In this document: piece by piece, positions 44,170 to 53,480 of the stretch
Layout of the letters: the number at the start of each line of letters is the position of its first letter
Position numbering within the stretch: position 1 is the stretch's first letter
NCBI RefSeq assembly: GCF_900148835.1
Contig: NZ_FRYK01000001.1
Coordinates: forward strand, 1,178,001-1,242,000
Direction: 5' to 3'
DNA length: 64,000 nucleotides
DNA from: Flavobacterium cucumis
GTDB lineage: Bacteria; Bacteroidota; Bacteroidia; Flavobacteriales; Flavobacteriaceae
Position numbers and translations under genes: made by a program
The notes under the pieces: model-generated
Database searches by the model: none
The model's input: only the letters and a program-made list of their open reading frames with translations
Told to the model about the DNA's origin: nothing

Positions 44170-46920
44170 ATGATAAAAAATATTTATTTCTCAATTTTTT
44201 TACTACTGTCTTCTTGGGCTATATCTCAAAATATTAAATTAGAAGGATTGGTGCAAGATACTTTGGGTAATGCACTTGAAATGGCAAATGTAATGGTTGT
44301 CAATAAAGAAACGAAAGCAATGGATGGTTATGCCATTACAAATGAGCAAGGGAAGTTTCAAATCAGTTTAAAAGCAAATACAAGTTATCAACTTAAAGTT
44401 AGTTATATTGGATTTCAAGCCTTGAATCAAGATTTAACCACTACAACAGAAAATATAAGACGCATTATAACTTTAAAAGAAGGAGGGATATTGCTTAATG
44501 ATGTAGAAATTGTTCAAGAAATGCCTGTTTCTATTAAAGGCGATACTATCATTTATAATGCTGATTCTTTTAAAACAGGTACCGAAAGAAAATTAGAAGA
44601 TGTATTGAAAAAACTTCCTGGAGTTCAGGTGAACGAAGATGGTGAGATTGAGGTTGAAGGAAGAAAAGTAACCCAATTGTTAGTTGAAGGGAAAAAGTTT
44701 TTTGAAGGAGATACTAAGATTGGTTCGAAAAACATTCCATCGGATGCTGTTGATAAAGTACAGGTATTGCGAAATTTCAATGAGGTTTCTCAACTAAAAG
44801 GGTTGGAAAATAATGAAGAAAATATTGCATTAAACATTAAACTTAAAAAAGGTAAAGACAAGTTTTGGTTTGGTGATGTTTTAGTAGGTGGCGGACCAGA
44901 TGAACGCTACGTAATTAATCCAAAAATATTTTATTACAGTCCGAAGACTACAGTTAATGTAATTTCTAATTTCAATAATATTGGAGAAGTGCCTTTTTCT
45001 ATTCGTGATTTCTTTCGTTTGACAGGTGGGGCAAGAAATACGATAGCTAGAAGTGGAACAAATATCGGAATTTCGAGTAATAATCTTGGAATTTCAACAA
45101 CTCAAAATGATAGAGCTTTAGAACTTGACACAAAGTTTGGCGCTTTAAATTTGACCCAACAAATTACAAACAAATGGAATGTTAGTGGATTTGGGGTAAT
45201 TTCGTCAAATAAAACATTAACAAATACAATATCTAATTTTGGTATTTTTCAACCCAATTCATCGGAATTGCAAACTATTGAAGATCGTTCGGATGTGTCT
45301 AATCTAAGAGATAATTTAGTAGTTTTTAAATTAGCATCAAAATACAAAAAAAGTGCTAATTTTCAAGTCGACTATGATGCAACTTTTCGTCGTTCTAGTC
45401 AATCGGAGGATAATGTGGTAAATTCGCAATCTACTATTTTTTCTAATTCAGGAAATATTGAAAGAGTAAACAACATTCTTTCATTCAAGGATCAAGATCC
45501 AGTTGCATTCCAACAAAGTTTAAATATGTTTTGGACAAAAAACGATAAAAATACGTTTGTTTTGGAAGTTCAACATTTGTACCAAGATGAAGATCCTTTT
45601 TACAATCCTAGCTTGCTTGAAGATCCATTTCCGGGAATTGGATTTCAATCAGGACAAAGTCGTTATGATATCCGCCAAGAACGATTTGTGAAAACGAATA
45701 AAGTAGATGCCAAAGCAGACTACTATTATACCGTTAATAACAAAAGTATTTTCAACATAACATTAGGAAATACAAATTCGTACCAAGGGTATAATTCATC
45801 TATTTTTCAATTATTGGATAATGGATCGTTATATCAATTGCCAGATAATGCAGATTTTATTTTTGATAATGATGTGAAGTATAGCTTTAATGATACTTAT
45901 CTAGGGGCTCATTACAAATTTGTTTTAGGAAAAGATTTTACGTTTAATCCGGGTATAAACTTTCATCAATTTAATATTTATAACGATCAATTGAGTTCTA
46001 GAGTTCGTGATAACTTTTTCAGAATTTTGCCTGATGTTTTTGCGCAATGGCAATTGAAGAAATCAGAATCGTTGACCTATAATTATAAGATGAGTAACTT
46101 TTTTAATGATGTGAATACCTTGGTTGAAGGTTTTACTTTGAATAATTTTAATTCGTTAAGTTCTGGTAATCGATTTATTGACAATGCATTACAGCAAAAT
46201 CATAATTTGCGTTATTCAAAATACAATTTGTTTAATTACACTACGATTTTTGCATTCTTGAATTATACTTCGACAAAGGATCCGGTAATCAATCGTTCGT
46301 TTTTTAATGGTATTAGTCAAACTAGTGAAAGGATTAATGCTAATTTTACAAATGAATCGGTTTCGGGAACTTTTTCGTACCAACGTTCTTTTAAAAAATA
46401 TTATAAAGTAAGTGCTGTAACTAATATTACTTGGACAAAAAACAATCAGTTATTTGTTAATCCGTCAGATCCAACTAATCCTTCGGTTGATTTTTCTAGA
46501 AGTATTGAAAACTGGAATCAGCTTTATCGACTAAGTTTTGGTACTCAGTTTCAAAAGTTGCCTAATTTGGAAGCGGCTTACGGAATCAATATTAATGAAA
46601 ATCCAGGTGCGGTTTTTACAACGCATAGTCCATCTGTAACGCTAGATTATAGAATAATTGAAGGTTTAGCATTGACTTCAACCTATACTTATAATGATTT
46701 TAGATCAAGAGATGGAAACGTTAATAATACTTTTGATTTGTTAACAGCAAGTATTAACTATAGAAAAAAAGATTCTAAGTTAGAATATAGAGTTAGTGGA
46801 ACGAACTTGTTAAATACAAAATCGATAAACAGAGATAGTTTTAATGTGGTAAGTTTTAATTCTTCTCAATATTTTGTTCAGCCGAGATACATCATATTTT
46901 CACTACAATACAGTTTGTAG
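44170..46920 (+). CDS. TonB-receptor-like outer-membrane barrel with carboxypeptidase-like domain
   Basis: A 916-residue protein with a signal peptide (ending SWAISQ), a carboxypeptidase-like domain (about 20-105, KLEGLVQDTLGNALEMANV), a degenerate plug-like region (about 120-215, KLEDVLKKLPGVQVNEDGEIEVEGRK shows the family pattern in part) and a large barrel ending in aromatic-rich strands. It lacks a clear TonB box, and plug conservation is weak, so transport activity is uncertain. It is paired with the GLPGLI gene and ends at a bidirectional terminator. Confidence 0.87.
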   Translation: MIKNIYFSIFLLLSSWAISQNIKLEGLVQDTLGNALEMANVMVVNKETKAMDGYAITNEQGKFQISLKANTSYQLKVSYIGFQALNQDLTTTTENIRRIITLKEGGILLNDVEIVQEMPVSIKGDTIIYNADSFKTGTERKLEDVLKKLPGVQVNEDGEIEVEGRKVTQLLVEGKKFFEGDTKIGSKNIPSDAVDKVQVLRNFNEVSQLKGLENNEENIALNIKLKKGKDKFWFGDVLVGGGPDERYVINPKIFYYSPKTTVNVISNFNNIGEVPFSIRDFFRLTGGARNTIARSGTNIGISSNNLGISTTQNDRALELDTKFGALNLTQQITNKWNVSGFGVISSNKTLTNTISNFGIFQPNSSELQTIEDRSDVSNLRDNLVVFKLASKYKKSANFQVDYDATFRRSSQSEDNVVNSQSTIFSNSGNIERVNNILSFKDQDPVAFQQSLNMFWTKNDKNTFVLEVQHLYQDEDPFYNPSLLEDPFPGIGFQSGQSRYDIRQERFVKTNKVDAKADYYYTVNNKSIFNITLGNTNSYQGYNSSIFQLLDNGSLYQLPDNADFIFDNDVKYSFNDTYLGAHYKFVLGKDFTFNPGINFHQFNIYNDQLSSRVRDNFFRILPDVFAQWQLKKSESLTYNYKMSNFFNDVNTLVEGFTLNNFNSLSSGNRFIDNALQQNHNLRYSKYNLFNYTTIFAFLNYTSTKDPVINRSFFNGISQTSERINANFTNESVSGTFSYQRSFKKYYKVSAVTNITWTKNNQLFVNPSDPTNPSVDFSRSIENWNQLYRLSFGTQFQKLPNLEAAYGININENPGAVFTTHSPSVTLDYRIIEGLALTSTYTYNDFRSRDGNVNNTFDLLTASINYRKKDSKLEYRVSGTNLLNTKSINRDSFNVVSFNSSQYFVQPRYIIFSLQYSL

Positions 46921-46936
46921 TAATTTCGAAATACTT

Positions 46937-46979
46937 CAATAAAAAAGGCTCCAGATAATCTCTGAAGCCTTTTTTATTG
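46937..46979. terminator. Bidirectional terminator before metK
   Basis: A 19-bp stem (core AAAAAAGGCT/AGCCTTTTTT) with one mismatch and loop TAATC, between the convergent barrel gene and metK. Confidence 0.88.
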
Positions 46980-46991
46980 TTTGATGCTTTA

Positions 46992-48242
46992 TTATATTTT
47001 AAAAGCTGATTTTACTTTGTCTACGAAATCTAATTTCTCCCAAGTAAATAACTCAACGGTAACCGTTTTTGTTAAACCACCCGGAGCAGTAAATGTTTTG
47101 GTTACGGTTTCAGGAGTTCTTCCCATGTGTCCGTAAGCAGCCGTTTCGCTGTAAATTGGGTTTCTTAATTTTAAACGTTGTTCAATAAAATAGGGACGCA
47201 TATCAAAGATGCCTTCTACTATTTTACTAATTTCCCCATCTGTTAAATTAACTTTTGCTGTTCCGTAAGTATTTACATTGATTGATGTTGGTTCAGCAAC
47301 TCCAATCGCATACGAAACTTGTACTAAAATTTCATCCGCTACACCAGCAGCAACTAAGTTTTTAGCGATATGACGTGTTGCATAAGCAGCAGAACGGTCT
47401 ACTTTAGATGGGTCTTTTCCTGAGAAAGCACCACCTCCATGAGCTCCTTTTCCACCGTATGTATCAACGATAATTTTTCTTCCTGTTAAACCAGTATCTC
47501 CGTGAGGTCCTCCAATTACAAATTTTCCTGTTGGGTTAATGTGGTATTTGATGGCAGCATTAAATAAATGAGCATATTGAGGGTTTTTAGCAATCACTCT
47601 AGGAATCAAAATTTCAATAATGTCTTTTTTGATTTTAGCCAACATCGTTGGTTCATCAGCAAAATCATCATGTTGTGTAGAAACTACAATAGCGTCAATA
47701 CGAACAGGTTTGTTGTCGTCAGAATATTCTAAAGTTACCTGAGATTTAGCATCTGGACGTAAGTATGTGATTTCGTTATTTTCTCTTCTTAAATCCGCTA
47801 ATTCTTGAAGAATTTGGTGTGATAATTTCAAGGCTAATGGCATGAATTCAGCAGTTTCATTCGTAGCATAACCAAACATCATTCCTTGGTCGCCAGCCCC
47901 TTGTTCTTCTTTACTTGCTTTGTCAACACCTTGGTTAATGTCTGCAGATTGTTCGTGGATTGCTGATAAAACGCCACAAGAATTTGCTTCGAACATGTAT
48001 TCACTTTTAGTGTAACCAATTTTCTTGATCACTTCTCTCGCGATAGTTTGTACATCTAAATACGTGTTTGACTTTACTTCTCCAGCTAAAATTACCTGAC
48101 CAGTAGTTACTAATGTTTCGCAAGCTACTTTTGATTCAGGGTCAAATGCTAAAAAGTTATCAATTAATGCGTCCGAAATTTGATCCGCAACTTTGTCAGG
48201 ATGTCCTTCACTCACAGATTCTGACGTAAATAAATAAGCCAT
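46992..48242 (-). CDS. metK: S-adenosylmethionine synthetase
   Basis: A 416-residue MetK with [16 protein letters not shown] (ATP/Mg site), [12 protein letters not shown], and the phosphate loop [19 protein letters not shown]. It makes S-adenosylmethionine from methionine and ATP. A SAM-II riboswitch in its leader implies feedback by its product. It lies next to, and divergent from, the sulfur assimilation operon, so the sulfur flux from sulfate through cysteine and methionine to SAM is largely encoded in this block. Confidence 0.97.
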   Translation of the reverse strand: MAYLFTSESVSEGHPDKVADQISDALIDNFLAFDPESKVACETLVTTGQVILAGEVKSNTYLDVQTIAREVIKKIGYTKSEYMFEANSCGVLSAIHEQSADINQGVDKASKEEQGAGDQGMMFGYATNETAEFMPLALKLSHQILQELADLRRENNEITYLRPDAKSQVTLEYSDDNKPVRIDAIVVSTQHDDFADEPTMLAKIKKDIIEILIPRVIAKNPQYAHLFNAAIKYHINPTGKFVIGGPHGDTGLTGRKIIVDTYGGKGAHGGGAFSGKDPSKVDRSAAYATRHIAKNLVAAGVADEILVQVSYAIGVAEPTSINVNTYGTAKVNLTDGEISKIVEGIFDMRPYFIEQRLKLRNPIYSETAAYGHMGRTPETVTKTFTAPGGLTKTVTVELFTWEKLDFVDKVKSAFKI

Positions 48243-48304
48243 AATAAAATATTTTAAATTTTAAGCGAGGAAAAATAATTGCAGATAGTGCCTAAAGGAG
48301 TAGT

Positions 48305-48365
48305 AATTACTGCTTTAGCATTTTTTAATGAGGTTGCAATCAGTTCAAATTTTTCCTCTTAGTTT
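48305..48365 (-). promoter_or_regulatory. SAM-II riboswitch upstream of metK
   Basis: Read on the minus strand: P1 5' arm GAGG (48358-48355), a loop with TTTGAACTGATTGCAA, P1 3' arm CCTC (48333-48330), then the conserved TTAAAAAATGCTAAAGCAG. Loop bases ACTG (48344-48341) can pair with CAGT (48312-48309) to form the H-type pseudoknot. TTGCAA and TGCTAAA are the SAM-II hallmarks. The metK ATG follows about 65 nt downstream. SAM binding should reduce metK expression. Confidence 0.85.
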
Positions 48366-48372
48366 TGTGATG

Positions 48373-48380
48373 CAAATGTA
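48373..48380 (-). promoter_or_regulatory. -7 box of metK
   Basis: The minus strand reads TACATTTG. The start point expected about 7 bases on lies immediately before the riboswitch aptamer. Confidence 0.65.
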
Positions 48381-48529
48381 TGAAATGAAATTGAATTCTA
48401 AATGATTGTTAACTTTTTTTTATTTTTTCTTTGGAAATTACAAAACGGGATTTATTCGGAAATTTTTTCGGATAATAATCTGTTTTTAATGATTTTAATT
48501 CTAAGTATAAATTTTTAAATAATAAAATT

Positions 48530-48580
48530 TAGAAAATAAATCTATTTATTTTGGTTTTTTAGAAAATAAAACTAATTTTG
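48530..48580 (+). promoter_or_regulatory. cys operon promoter with twin TAGA-N7-TCTA sites
   Basis: Site 1 at 48530-48544 is TAGA-N7-TCTA. Site 2 at 48560-48574 is TAGA-N7-ACTA. They start exactly 30 bp apart. The promoter is TTG (48551-48553), 19-bp spacer, TAATTTTG (48573-48580), so site 2 lies between the elements and overlaps the first bases of the -7 box. The same arrangement occurs at 59909-59959. The binding protein is not known to me. Confidence 0.7.
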
Positions 48581-48604
48581 CATTATCACTTTTAAATAAA
48601 ACTA

Positions 48605-48673
48605 ATGAAATTTAAAGTTTGCAATATGTGTTGTATGATGTGGATTAATCCGCAGAGGAAACCTATTGTATAA
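48605..48673 (+). CDS. Cys/Met-rich leader peptide of the cys operon
   Basis: A 22-codon ORF just downstream of the promoter. Codons 6-13 encode CNMCCMMW: three Cys and three internal Met in seven residues. The final codons (NPQRKPI) carry the RNA segment CAGAGG (48653-48658) that can pair with the 5' arm of the following terminator. A paralogous ORF at 59985 matches at 57 of 69 bases by my count. The composition fits a sensor of charged Cys- and Met-tRNA. No experimental support is available here. Confidence 0.75.
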   Translation: MKFKVCNMCCMMWINPQRKPIV

Positions 48674-48727
48674 TTTTAAAATAAATTAATCCAATATAAC
48701 CTCTGTTTTAGACAGAGGTTTTTTTTT
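48653..48727 (+). promoter_or_regulatory. Attenuator of the cys operon (antiterminator/terminator pair)
   Basis: Terminator: AACCTCTGT (48698-48706), loop TTTAG, ACAGAGGTT (48712-48720), then T's. Antiterminator: CAGAGG (48653-48658) with CCTCTG (48700-48705), strengthened by TATTG (48664-48668) with CAATA (48692-48696). The two structures share CCTCTG and exclude each other. A ribosome stalled at the Cys/Met codons leaves CAGAGG free, while one reaching the leader stop covers it. Confidence 0.75.
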
Positions 48728-48748
48728 GTCTAATTTCAAAATAAATTT

Positions 48749-49444
48749 ATGAAAACAGAACTAATTCAGTTTTTAGAAAATGCTAATAACATAGGAGAAG
48801 AACTCGATTTTTTAGTCAATAATTTTAATGGAAAAATTGTTTTTTCTACGAGTTTTGGTATTGAAGATCAAGTTATATCGCATGTAATTTTTTCAAGAAA
48901 TTTAAATAATGTAGAGGTTTTTACATTAGACACTGGACGCTTTTTTGCTGAGACATATGCAGTTTGGGATAAAACTTTATTACAATATGGCAAAAATATA
49001 AAAGCTTATTATCCATATGCTGATAAAGTAGAGAACTATGTAAATAAAAATGGAATTAATGCTTTTTATAATAGTGTGGAATTACGAAAAGAATGTTGTT
49101 TCATAAGAAAAGTGGTTCCTTTAGGAAGAGCTTTAAAAGATGCTAATGTTTGGATTACGGGATTAAGAACAGAACAATCAGAAAACAGAAATGCATTAAA
49201 AAAAATCGAATGGGATGAAGAACGACAGTTATACAAATACAATCCATTGCTTAACTGGTCAACAGAAGATGTGGTAATGTTTTTGAAAAAGTTTGGAGTA
49301 CCCTATAATACCCTTCATGATGAAAATTTTGTAAGTATAGGTTGTGCTCCTTGTACAAGAGCTTTAAAACCAGGTGAGGATTTTAGAGCTGGACGATGGT
49401 GGTGGGAAGATAAATCAAAAAAAGAATGTGGATTACACAGATAA
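48749..49444 (+). CDS. cysH: Assimilatory APS reductase (CysH family, Fe-S type)
   Basis: A 231-residue CysH-family reductase. The P-loop-like FSTSFGIEDQV is near residue 32. The cluster ligands CC (in RKECCFIRK) and CAPC (in IGCAPCTRAL) are present, so it should hold a [4Fe-4S] cluster and use adenylyl sulfate (APS) directly. The catalytic Cys is in the C-terminal ECGLH. It reduces APS to sulfite with thioredoxin. First gene of the operon, 22 bp after the attenuator T-run. No APS kinase gene (cysC) is seen, which agrees with APS use. Confidence 0.93.
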   Translation: MKTELIQFLENANNIGEELDFLVNNFNGKIVFSTSFGIEDQVISHVIFSRNLNNVEVFTLDTGRFFAETYAVWDKTLLQYGKNIKAYYPYADKVENYVNKNGINAFYNSVELRKECCFIRKVVPLGRALKDANVWITGLRTEQSENRNALKKIEWDEERQLYKYNPLLNWSTEDVVMFLKKFGVPYNTLHDENFVSIGCAPCTRALKPGEDFRAGRWWWEDKSKKECGLHR

Positions 49445-49468
49445 ATTACTAATCAAAAATGAGATAAA

Positions 49469-50374
49469 ATGACAATAACAGATCATTATTTAGAACAACT
49501 AGAAAACGAAGCAATTTATATACTTAGAGAAACTGCGGCACAATTTGAGAAACCTGCTTTATTATTTTCTGGAGGTAAGGATTCTATTGTTTTAGTGCAT
49601 TTGGCATTAAAAGCATTCCGCCCAGGAAAATTTCCATTTCCATTGGTACATATAGATACGGGTCATAATTTTCCGGAAGCCATTGATTTTAGAGACTACT
49701 TAGCAAACAAAATTGGAGAAAAATTAATCGTTGCTTCGGTAGAAGATAGTATTAAAAAATACAATTTAAAAGAAACAACAGGCCGATTTCCCTCCAGAAA
49801 TGCACTACAAACTTATGCGCTTTTAGACGTCATCGAAGAGAATGAATTTGACGCATGCATTGGAGGAGCAAGACGTGATGAAGAAAAAGCAAGAGCTAAG
49901 GAACGTATTTTTTCGGTTCGTGACGATTTCGGGCAATGGGATCCAAAGTTACAACGACCAGAATTATGGGATATTTTAAACGGAAAAGTTCAAAAAGGGC
50001 ATAATGTTAGAGTTTTTCCAATAAGCAATTGGACTGAATTGGATGTTTGGAATTACATTAAAAAATATAATGTTGAATTACCTAGTTTATATTTTGCACA
50101 CTTTAGAGAGTGTATTGTTCATCAAGATAAATTGGTGGCGACTTCAAAATTCATTCAACCTTTAGAAAATGATGTTGTGGTGACTGAAAAAGTACGATAC
50201 AGGACTGTTGGTGATATGACTTGTACTGCAGCAGTTTCTTCTGAAGCATCAACTATTCAAGATATTATTGATGATATCATTCAAACCAGAGTTAGCGAAA
50301 GAGGGCAAACTAGATTGGATGATCAACTCTCGGAAGCAGCCATGGAAGATCGAAAAAAACAAGGCTATTTTTAA
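49469..50374 (+). CDS. cysD: Sulfate adenylyltransferase subunit 2
   Basis: A 301-residue CysD of the PP-loop ATP pyrophosphatase fold: FSGGKDSIVLVHLA binds ATP, and GGARRDEEKARAKERIFSVRD and RYRTVGDMTCT are family motifs. With the GTPase CysN it activates sulfate to APS. It lies between cysH and cysN in the operon. Confidence 0.96.
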   Translation: MTITDHYLEQLENEAIYILRETAAQFEKPALLFSGGKDSIVLVHLALKAFRPGKFPFPLVHIDTGHNFPEAIDFRDYLANKIGEKLIVASVEDSIKKYNLKETTGRFPSRNALQTYALLDVIEENEFDACIGGARRDEEKARAKERIFSVRDDFGQWDPKLQRPELWDILNGKVQKGHNVRVFPISNWTELDVWNYIKKYNVELPSLYFAHFRECIVHQDKLVATSKFIQPLENDVVVTEKVRYRTVGDMTCTAAVSSEASTIQDIIDDIIQTRVSERGQTRLDDQLSEAAMEDRKKQGYF

Positions 50375-50398
50375 TCTTAAAACTTGAAAACAAAGAAA

Positions 50399-51637
50399 AT
50401 GAACACATTACGATTTATAACAGCAGGAAATGTAGACGATGGGAAAAGTACATTAATTGGTCGACTGCTTTACGATTCTGATAGCATTCACACAGATCAA
50501 CTAGGTGTTTTGCAAAAACAAACGAAACAAGAAGGCGTTGATTTCGATTTGTCATTAATTACGGATGGCCTTAGAGCAGAACGTGAGCAAGGTATAACAA
50601 TTGATGTAGCTTATAAATATTTTTCAACTAAGAAAAGAAAATTTATCATTGCCGATGCTCCAGGTCACGAGCAGTATACCCGAAATATGATTACAGGAGC
50701 TTCCAATTCCGATTTGATTGTTATTCTTGTCGATGCTCGAAAAGGAATTACCGAACAAACAAAGCGTCATGCAAGTATTGGTTCTTTAATGGGAATTAAA
50801 AAAGCTATTATTGCCGTCAATAAAATCGATCTACTTAATTATTCTGAAACTATTTTCAATCAAATTAAAGCTGATTTCGAAGCTATTAAATCCGAATTAA
50901 ATTATAACGAAATTAGTTATATACCAGTTAGTGCTTTGGTTGGGGATAATATCGTAACAAGTTCTGAAAACACACCCTGGTACCAAGGAAAAGCATTATT
51001 AGAAACTCTAGAAGATATAGTAATTGAAACCACATTAAATCTAGAATCTCGTTTTCAGGTGCAATGGGTCATACGTCCAAAAGATGAAGTAAATCACGAT
51101 TATCGAGGTTATGCTGGTTTAGTTTTAAGTGGAAGTTACAAAGTAGGTGATGAGATAACCATTTTGCCTGCAAGAATGACAACAAAAATTGTAAAAATCG
51201 AAAACAATTTAAATGCAACCGATGTTGCAAAAGCAGGAGACAACGTGGTATTGCATTTTGAGAATAATATTGATATCAGTAGAGGAGATACTATTGTCCT
51301 TTCAAATCAATTACCAACTGAGTCCAATCAAATTAGTACTTGGATTTCTTGGTTAGATAATGCCCAACTTCAATTAGGGAAAACCTATTTACTACAGCAT
51401 CGATTTAAAAATGTAAGAGTTAAGATCCAATCAATTAATCAAAAATGGAATATTAACGAATGGCAATTCACAGCAACGGAAGAAATCAAATTAAATGACA
51501 TTGCTCAGATAACTTTAAAAACCAATCAACCCTTGTTTTTTGATGCTTTTGATAAAAATGCAAAATCTGGAAATGCTATTCTAATTGATGAAACCACATT
51601 TAATACGGTAGGTGCTTTAATGTTTTTAGAAAATTAA
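50399..51637 (+). CDS. cysN: Sulfate adenylyltransferase subunit 1 (GTPase)
   Basis: About 412 residues of elongation-factor-like GTPase: P-loop GNVDDGKST, DAPGHEQY, and NKID. GTP hydrolysis drives APS formation by CysD. No APS kinase domain is fused to the C-terminus, so PAPS is not made by this protein. The ATG at 50399 is chosen over an in-frame TTG five codons earlier because the family begins MNTLRFITAG. Its stop overlaps the cysE start by 1 bp. Confidence 0.95.
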   Translation: MNTLRFITAGNVDDGKSTLIGRLLYDSDSIHTDQLGVLQKQTKQEGVDFDLSLITDGLRAEREQGITIDVAYKYFSTKKRKFIIADAPGHEQYTRNMITGASNSDLIVILVDARKGITEQTKRHASIGSLMGIKKAIIAVNKIDLLNYSETIFNQIKADFEAIKSELNYNEISYIPVSALVGDNIVTSSENTPWYQGKALLETLEDIVIETTLNLESRFQVQWVIRPKDEVNHDYRGYAGLVLSGSYKVGDEITILPARMTTKIVKIENNLNATDVAKAGDNVVLHFENNIDISRGDTIVLSNQLPTESNQISTWISWLDNAQLQLGKTYLLQHRFKNVRVKIQSINQKWNINEWQFTATEEIKLNDIAQITLKTNQPLFFDAFDKNAKSGNAILIDETTFNTVGALMFLEN

Positions 51638-52470
51638 TGAATATGAGCCAATCCAATTTTAATAGCGAATTATTATTCCAAAGAAATTTAAAAGAAAAGC
51701 AAAACTTTCTTGATAAAACCAAAGCTGAGAATTGGCTGGAAAATTTATTTACATGGTTGTTTTGTACTCAAGAAGAATGTCTAGATTTCAATACTTTTAA
51801 AGAAAAGGAATTGATTTTAAGAAATGAGTTGCAAATATTGTTGAAGCAATCAGAAGTTATTTCGGTAATAGATTTTACAACCAGTTTTTTCGAGAGTTTA
51901 GTTGCAATTCATTCCGATTTGTTGTCAGATTTAGAAGCTATTTTAGACTTTGATCCAGCCGCAAAATCAAGAGCCGAAGTGCTTCTAGCTTATCCTGGTT
52001 TTTTTGCCATTTTCGTTTATCGAATTGCAAATTATTTATGGGTGCATAAAGTAAATATTTTACCTAGAGTGCTTTCAGAATTGGCACACAGTAAAACAGG
52101 TATTGATATTCATCCTGGAGCCAACATAGGAAAGCGATTTTTTATCGATCATGGAACTGGAATTGTAATTGGTGAGACAGCAAAAATTGGAAACAATGTT
52201 AAAATTTATCAAGGTGTAACACTCGGGGCATTAAGTGTAAGTAAAGACAAAGCTAAAGAAAAACGACATCCTACAATTGAAGATGATGTAATAATTTATG
52301 CCAATGCCACAATTTTAGGAGGAAATACAACTATTGGAAAAGGAGCCATAATTGGCGGAAATGTTTGGATAACTGAATCCGTTCCTGCACAGTCGCTAGT
52401 TTATCATAAAAGCGAAATCATCGTGAAAACAAAAATAGAGTACAATAACATTATCGATTTTAGTATTTAA
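51637..52470 (+). CDS. cysE: Serine O-acetyltransferase
   Basis: A 277-residue EpsC/CysE-type enzyme with an N-terminal helical domain and a left-handed beta-helix of hexapeptide repeats (IHPGANIGKRFFIDHGTGIVIGETAKI, GVTLGAL), in which His of DHGTG is catalytic. It makes O-acetylserine, the acceptor for sulfide. Two ATGs lie at 51637 and 51643. The first overlaps the cysN stop. Confidence 0.95.
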   Translation: MNMSQSNFNSELLFQRNLKEKQNFLDKTKAENWLENLFTWLFCTQEECLDFNTFKEKELILRNELQILLKQSEVISVIDFTTSFFESLVAIHSDLLSDLEAILDFDPAAKSRAEVLLAYPGFFAIFVYRIANYLWVHKVNILPRVLSELAHSKTGIDIHPGANIGKRFFIDHGTGIVIGETAKIGNNVKIYQGVTLGALSVSKDKAKEKRHPTIEDDVIIYANATILGGNTTIGKGAIIGGNVWITESVPAQSLVYHKSEIIVKTKIEYNNIIDFSI

Positions 52471-52488
52471 AAATAAAAACTTAGTAAG

Positions 52489-53400
52489 ATGAAAGTAAAT
52501 AATATCTTAGAAACCATTGGAAATACACCAGTTGTAAAATTAAATAAGCTTTTTGGAGCTAATAAAAATGTATTTCTAAAATTAGAACGCACGAATCCAG
52601 GTAACAGTATAAAAGATAGAATTGCTTTAGCAATGATTGAAGATGCTGAAGCAAAAGGATTGCTAAATTCAAACAGCGTGATTATTGAACCAACTTCTGG
52701 AAACACCGGAATTGGATTGGCCTTAGTAGCAGCTGTGAAAGGTTACAAAGTAATTTTGGTAATGCCAGAATCGATGAGTGTAGAACGCAGAAAATTAATG
52801 GAAATTTATGGTGCCGAATTCGATTTAACCCCACGCGAAAAAGGGATGAAAGGTGCTATTGAAAGAGCTTCAGAATTAGTTTCACAAACACCAAATGCAT
52901 GGTCTCCTTCACAGTTTAAAAATCCAGCAAATGTTGAAGTACATCAAAAAACAACTGCTCAAGAAATTTTAGCCGATTTTCCAAATGGATTAGATTATAT
53001 TATTACTGGAGTAGGAACTGGTGGGCATATTTCAGGAGTGGCAGCAGTTGTAAAAGAAAAATTTCCAAATGCAAAAGTTATTGCTGTAGAACCAGAATTG
53101 TCACCAGTTTTGAGCGGAGGAAGTCCGGCTCCTCATCCGCTTCAAGGTATTGGCGCAGGTTTTGTTCCTGAAAATTATCACGAAAATTTAATAGATGAGG
53201 TTATTCAAGTTTCAAAAGAAGAAGCTTTTGAATTCACCCGAAAAATTGCCAAGCAAGAAGGGGTTTTAGTAGGAATTTCGACAGGTGCCTCATTGGCAGC
53301 AGTGGCAAAAAAAGTAGCCTCATTACCTGATGATGCTGTAGTGTTAACCTTTAATTACGATATAGGAGAACGCTATCTTTCCATAGAAGGATTGTTCTAA
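52489..53400 (+). CDS. cysK: Cysteine synthase (O-acetylserine sulfhydrylase)
   Basis: A 303-residue PLP enzyme. The cofactor Lys is in [21 protein letters not shown] binds the substrate carboxylate, and [11 protein letters not shown] holds the PLP phosphate. It joins O-acetylserine and sulfide to give cysteine. [16 protein letters not shown] favours CysK over CysM. It follows cysE by 18 bp, the usual pairing for the cysteine synthase complex. Confidence 0.94.
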   Translation: MKVNNILETIGNTPVVKLNKLFGANKNVFLKLERTNPGNSIKDRIALAMIEDAEAKGLLNSNSVIIEPTSGNTGIGLALVAAVKGYKVILVMPESMSVERRKLMEIYGAEFDLTPREKGMKGAIERASELVSQTPNAWSPSQFKNPANVEVHQKTTAQEILADFPNGLDYIITGVGTGGHISGVAAVVKEKFPNAKVIAVEPELSPVLSGGSPAPHPLQGIGAGFVPENYHENLIDEVIQVSKEEAFEFTRKIAKQEGVLVGISTGASLAAVAKKVASLPDDAVVLTFNYDIGERYLSIEGLF

Positions 53401-53480
53401 AAATCAGTGATTTATTGTAGAGATTTCACTCCGATTTAAATACGGAGCAGCCATTTCTATGCCTAATTTTAAAAAAAACA

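Noticed and set aside
48305..48365. SAM-I riboswitch as the metK leader class
   Set aside because: TTGCAACC and TGCTAAA resemble parts of SAM-I, but the four-way junction and kink-turn segments are missing; the compact stem plus pseudoknot fits SAM-II.
53401..53480. Weak CTCCG/CGGAG hairpin between cysK and cobA
   Set aside because: Only five base pairs and no T-run; not enough to claim a terminator or regulatory site.
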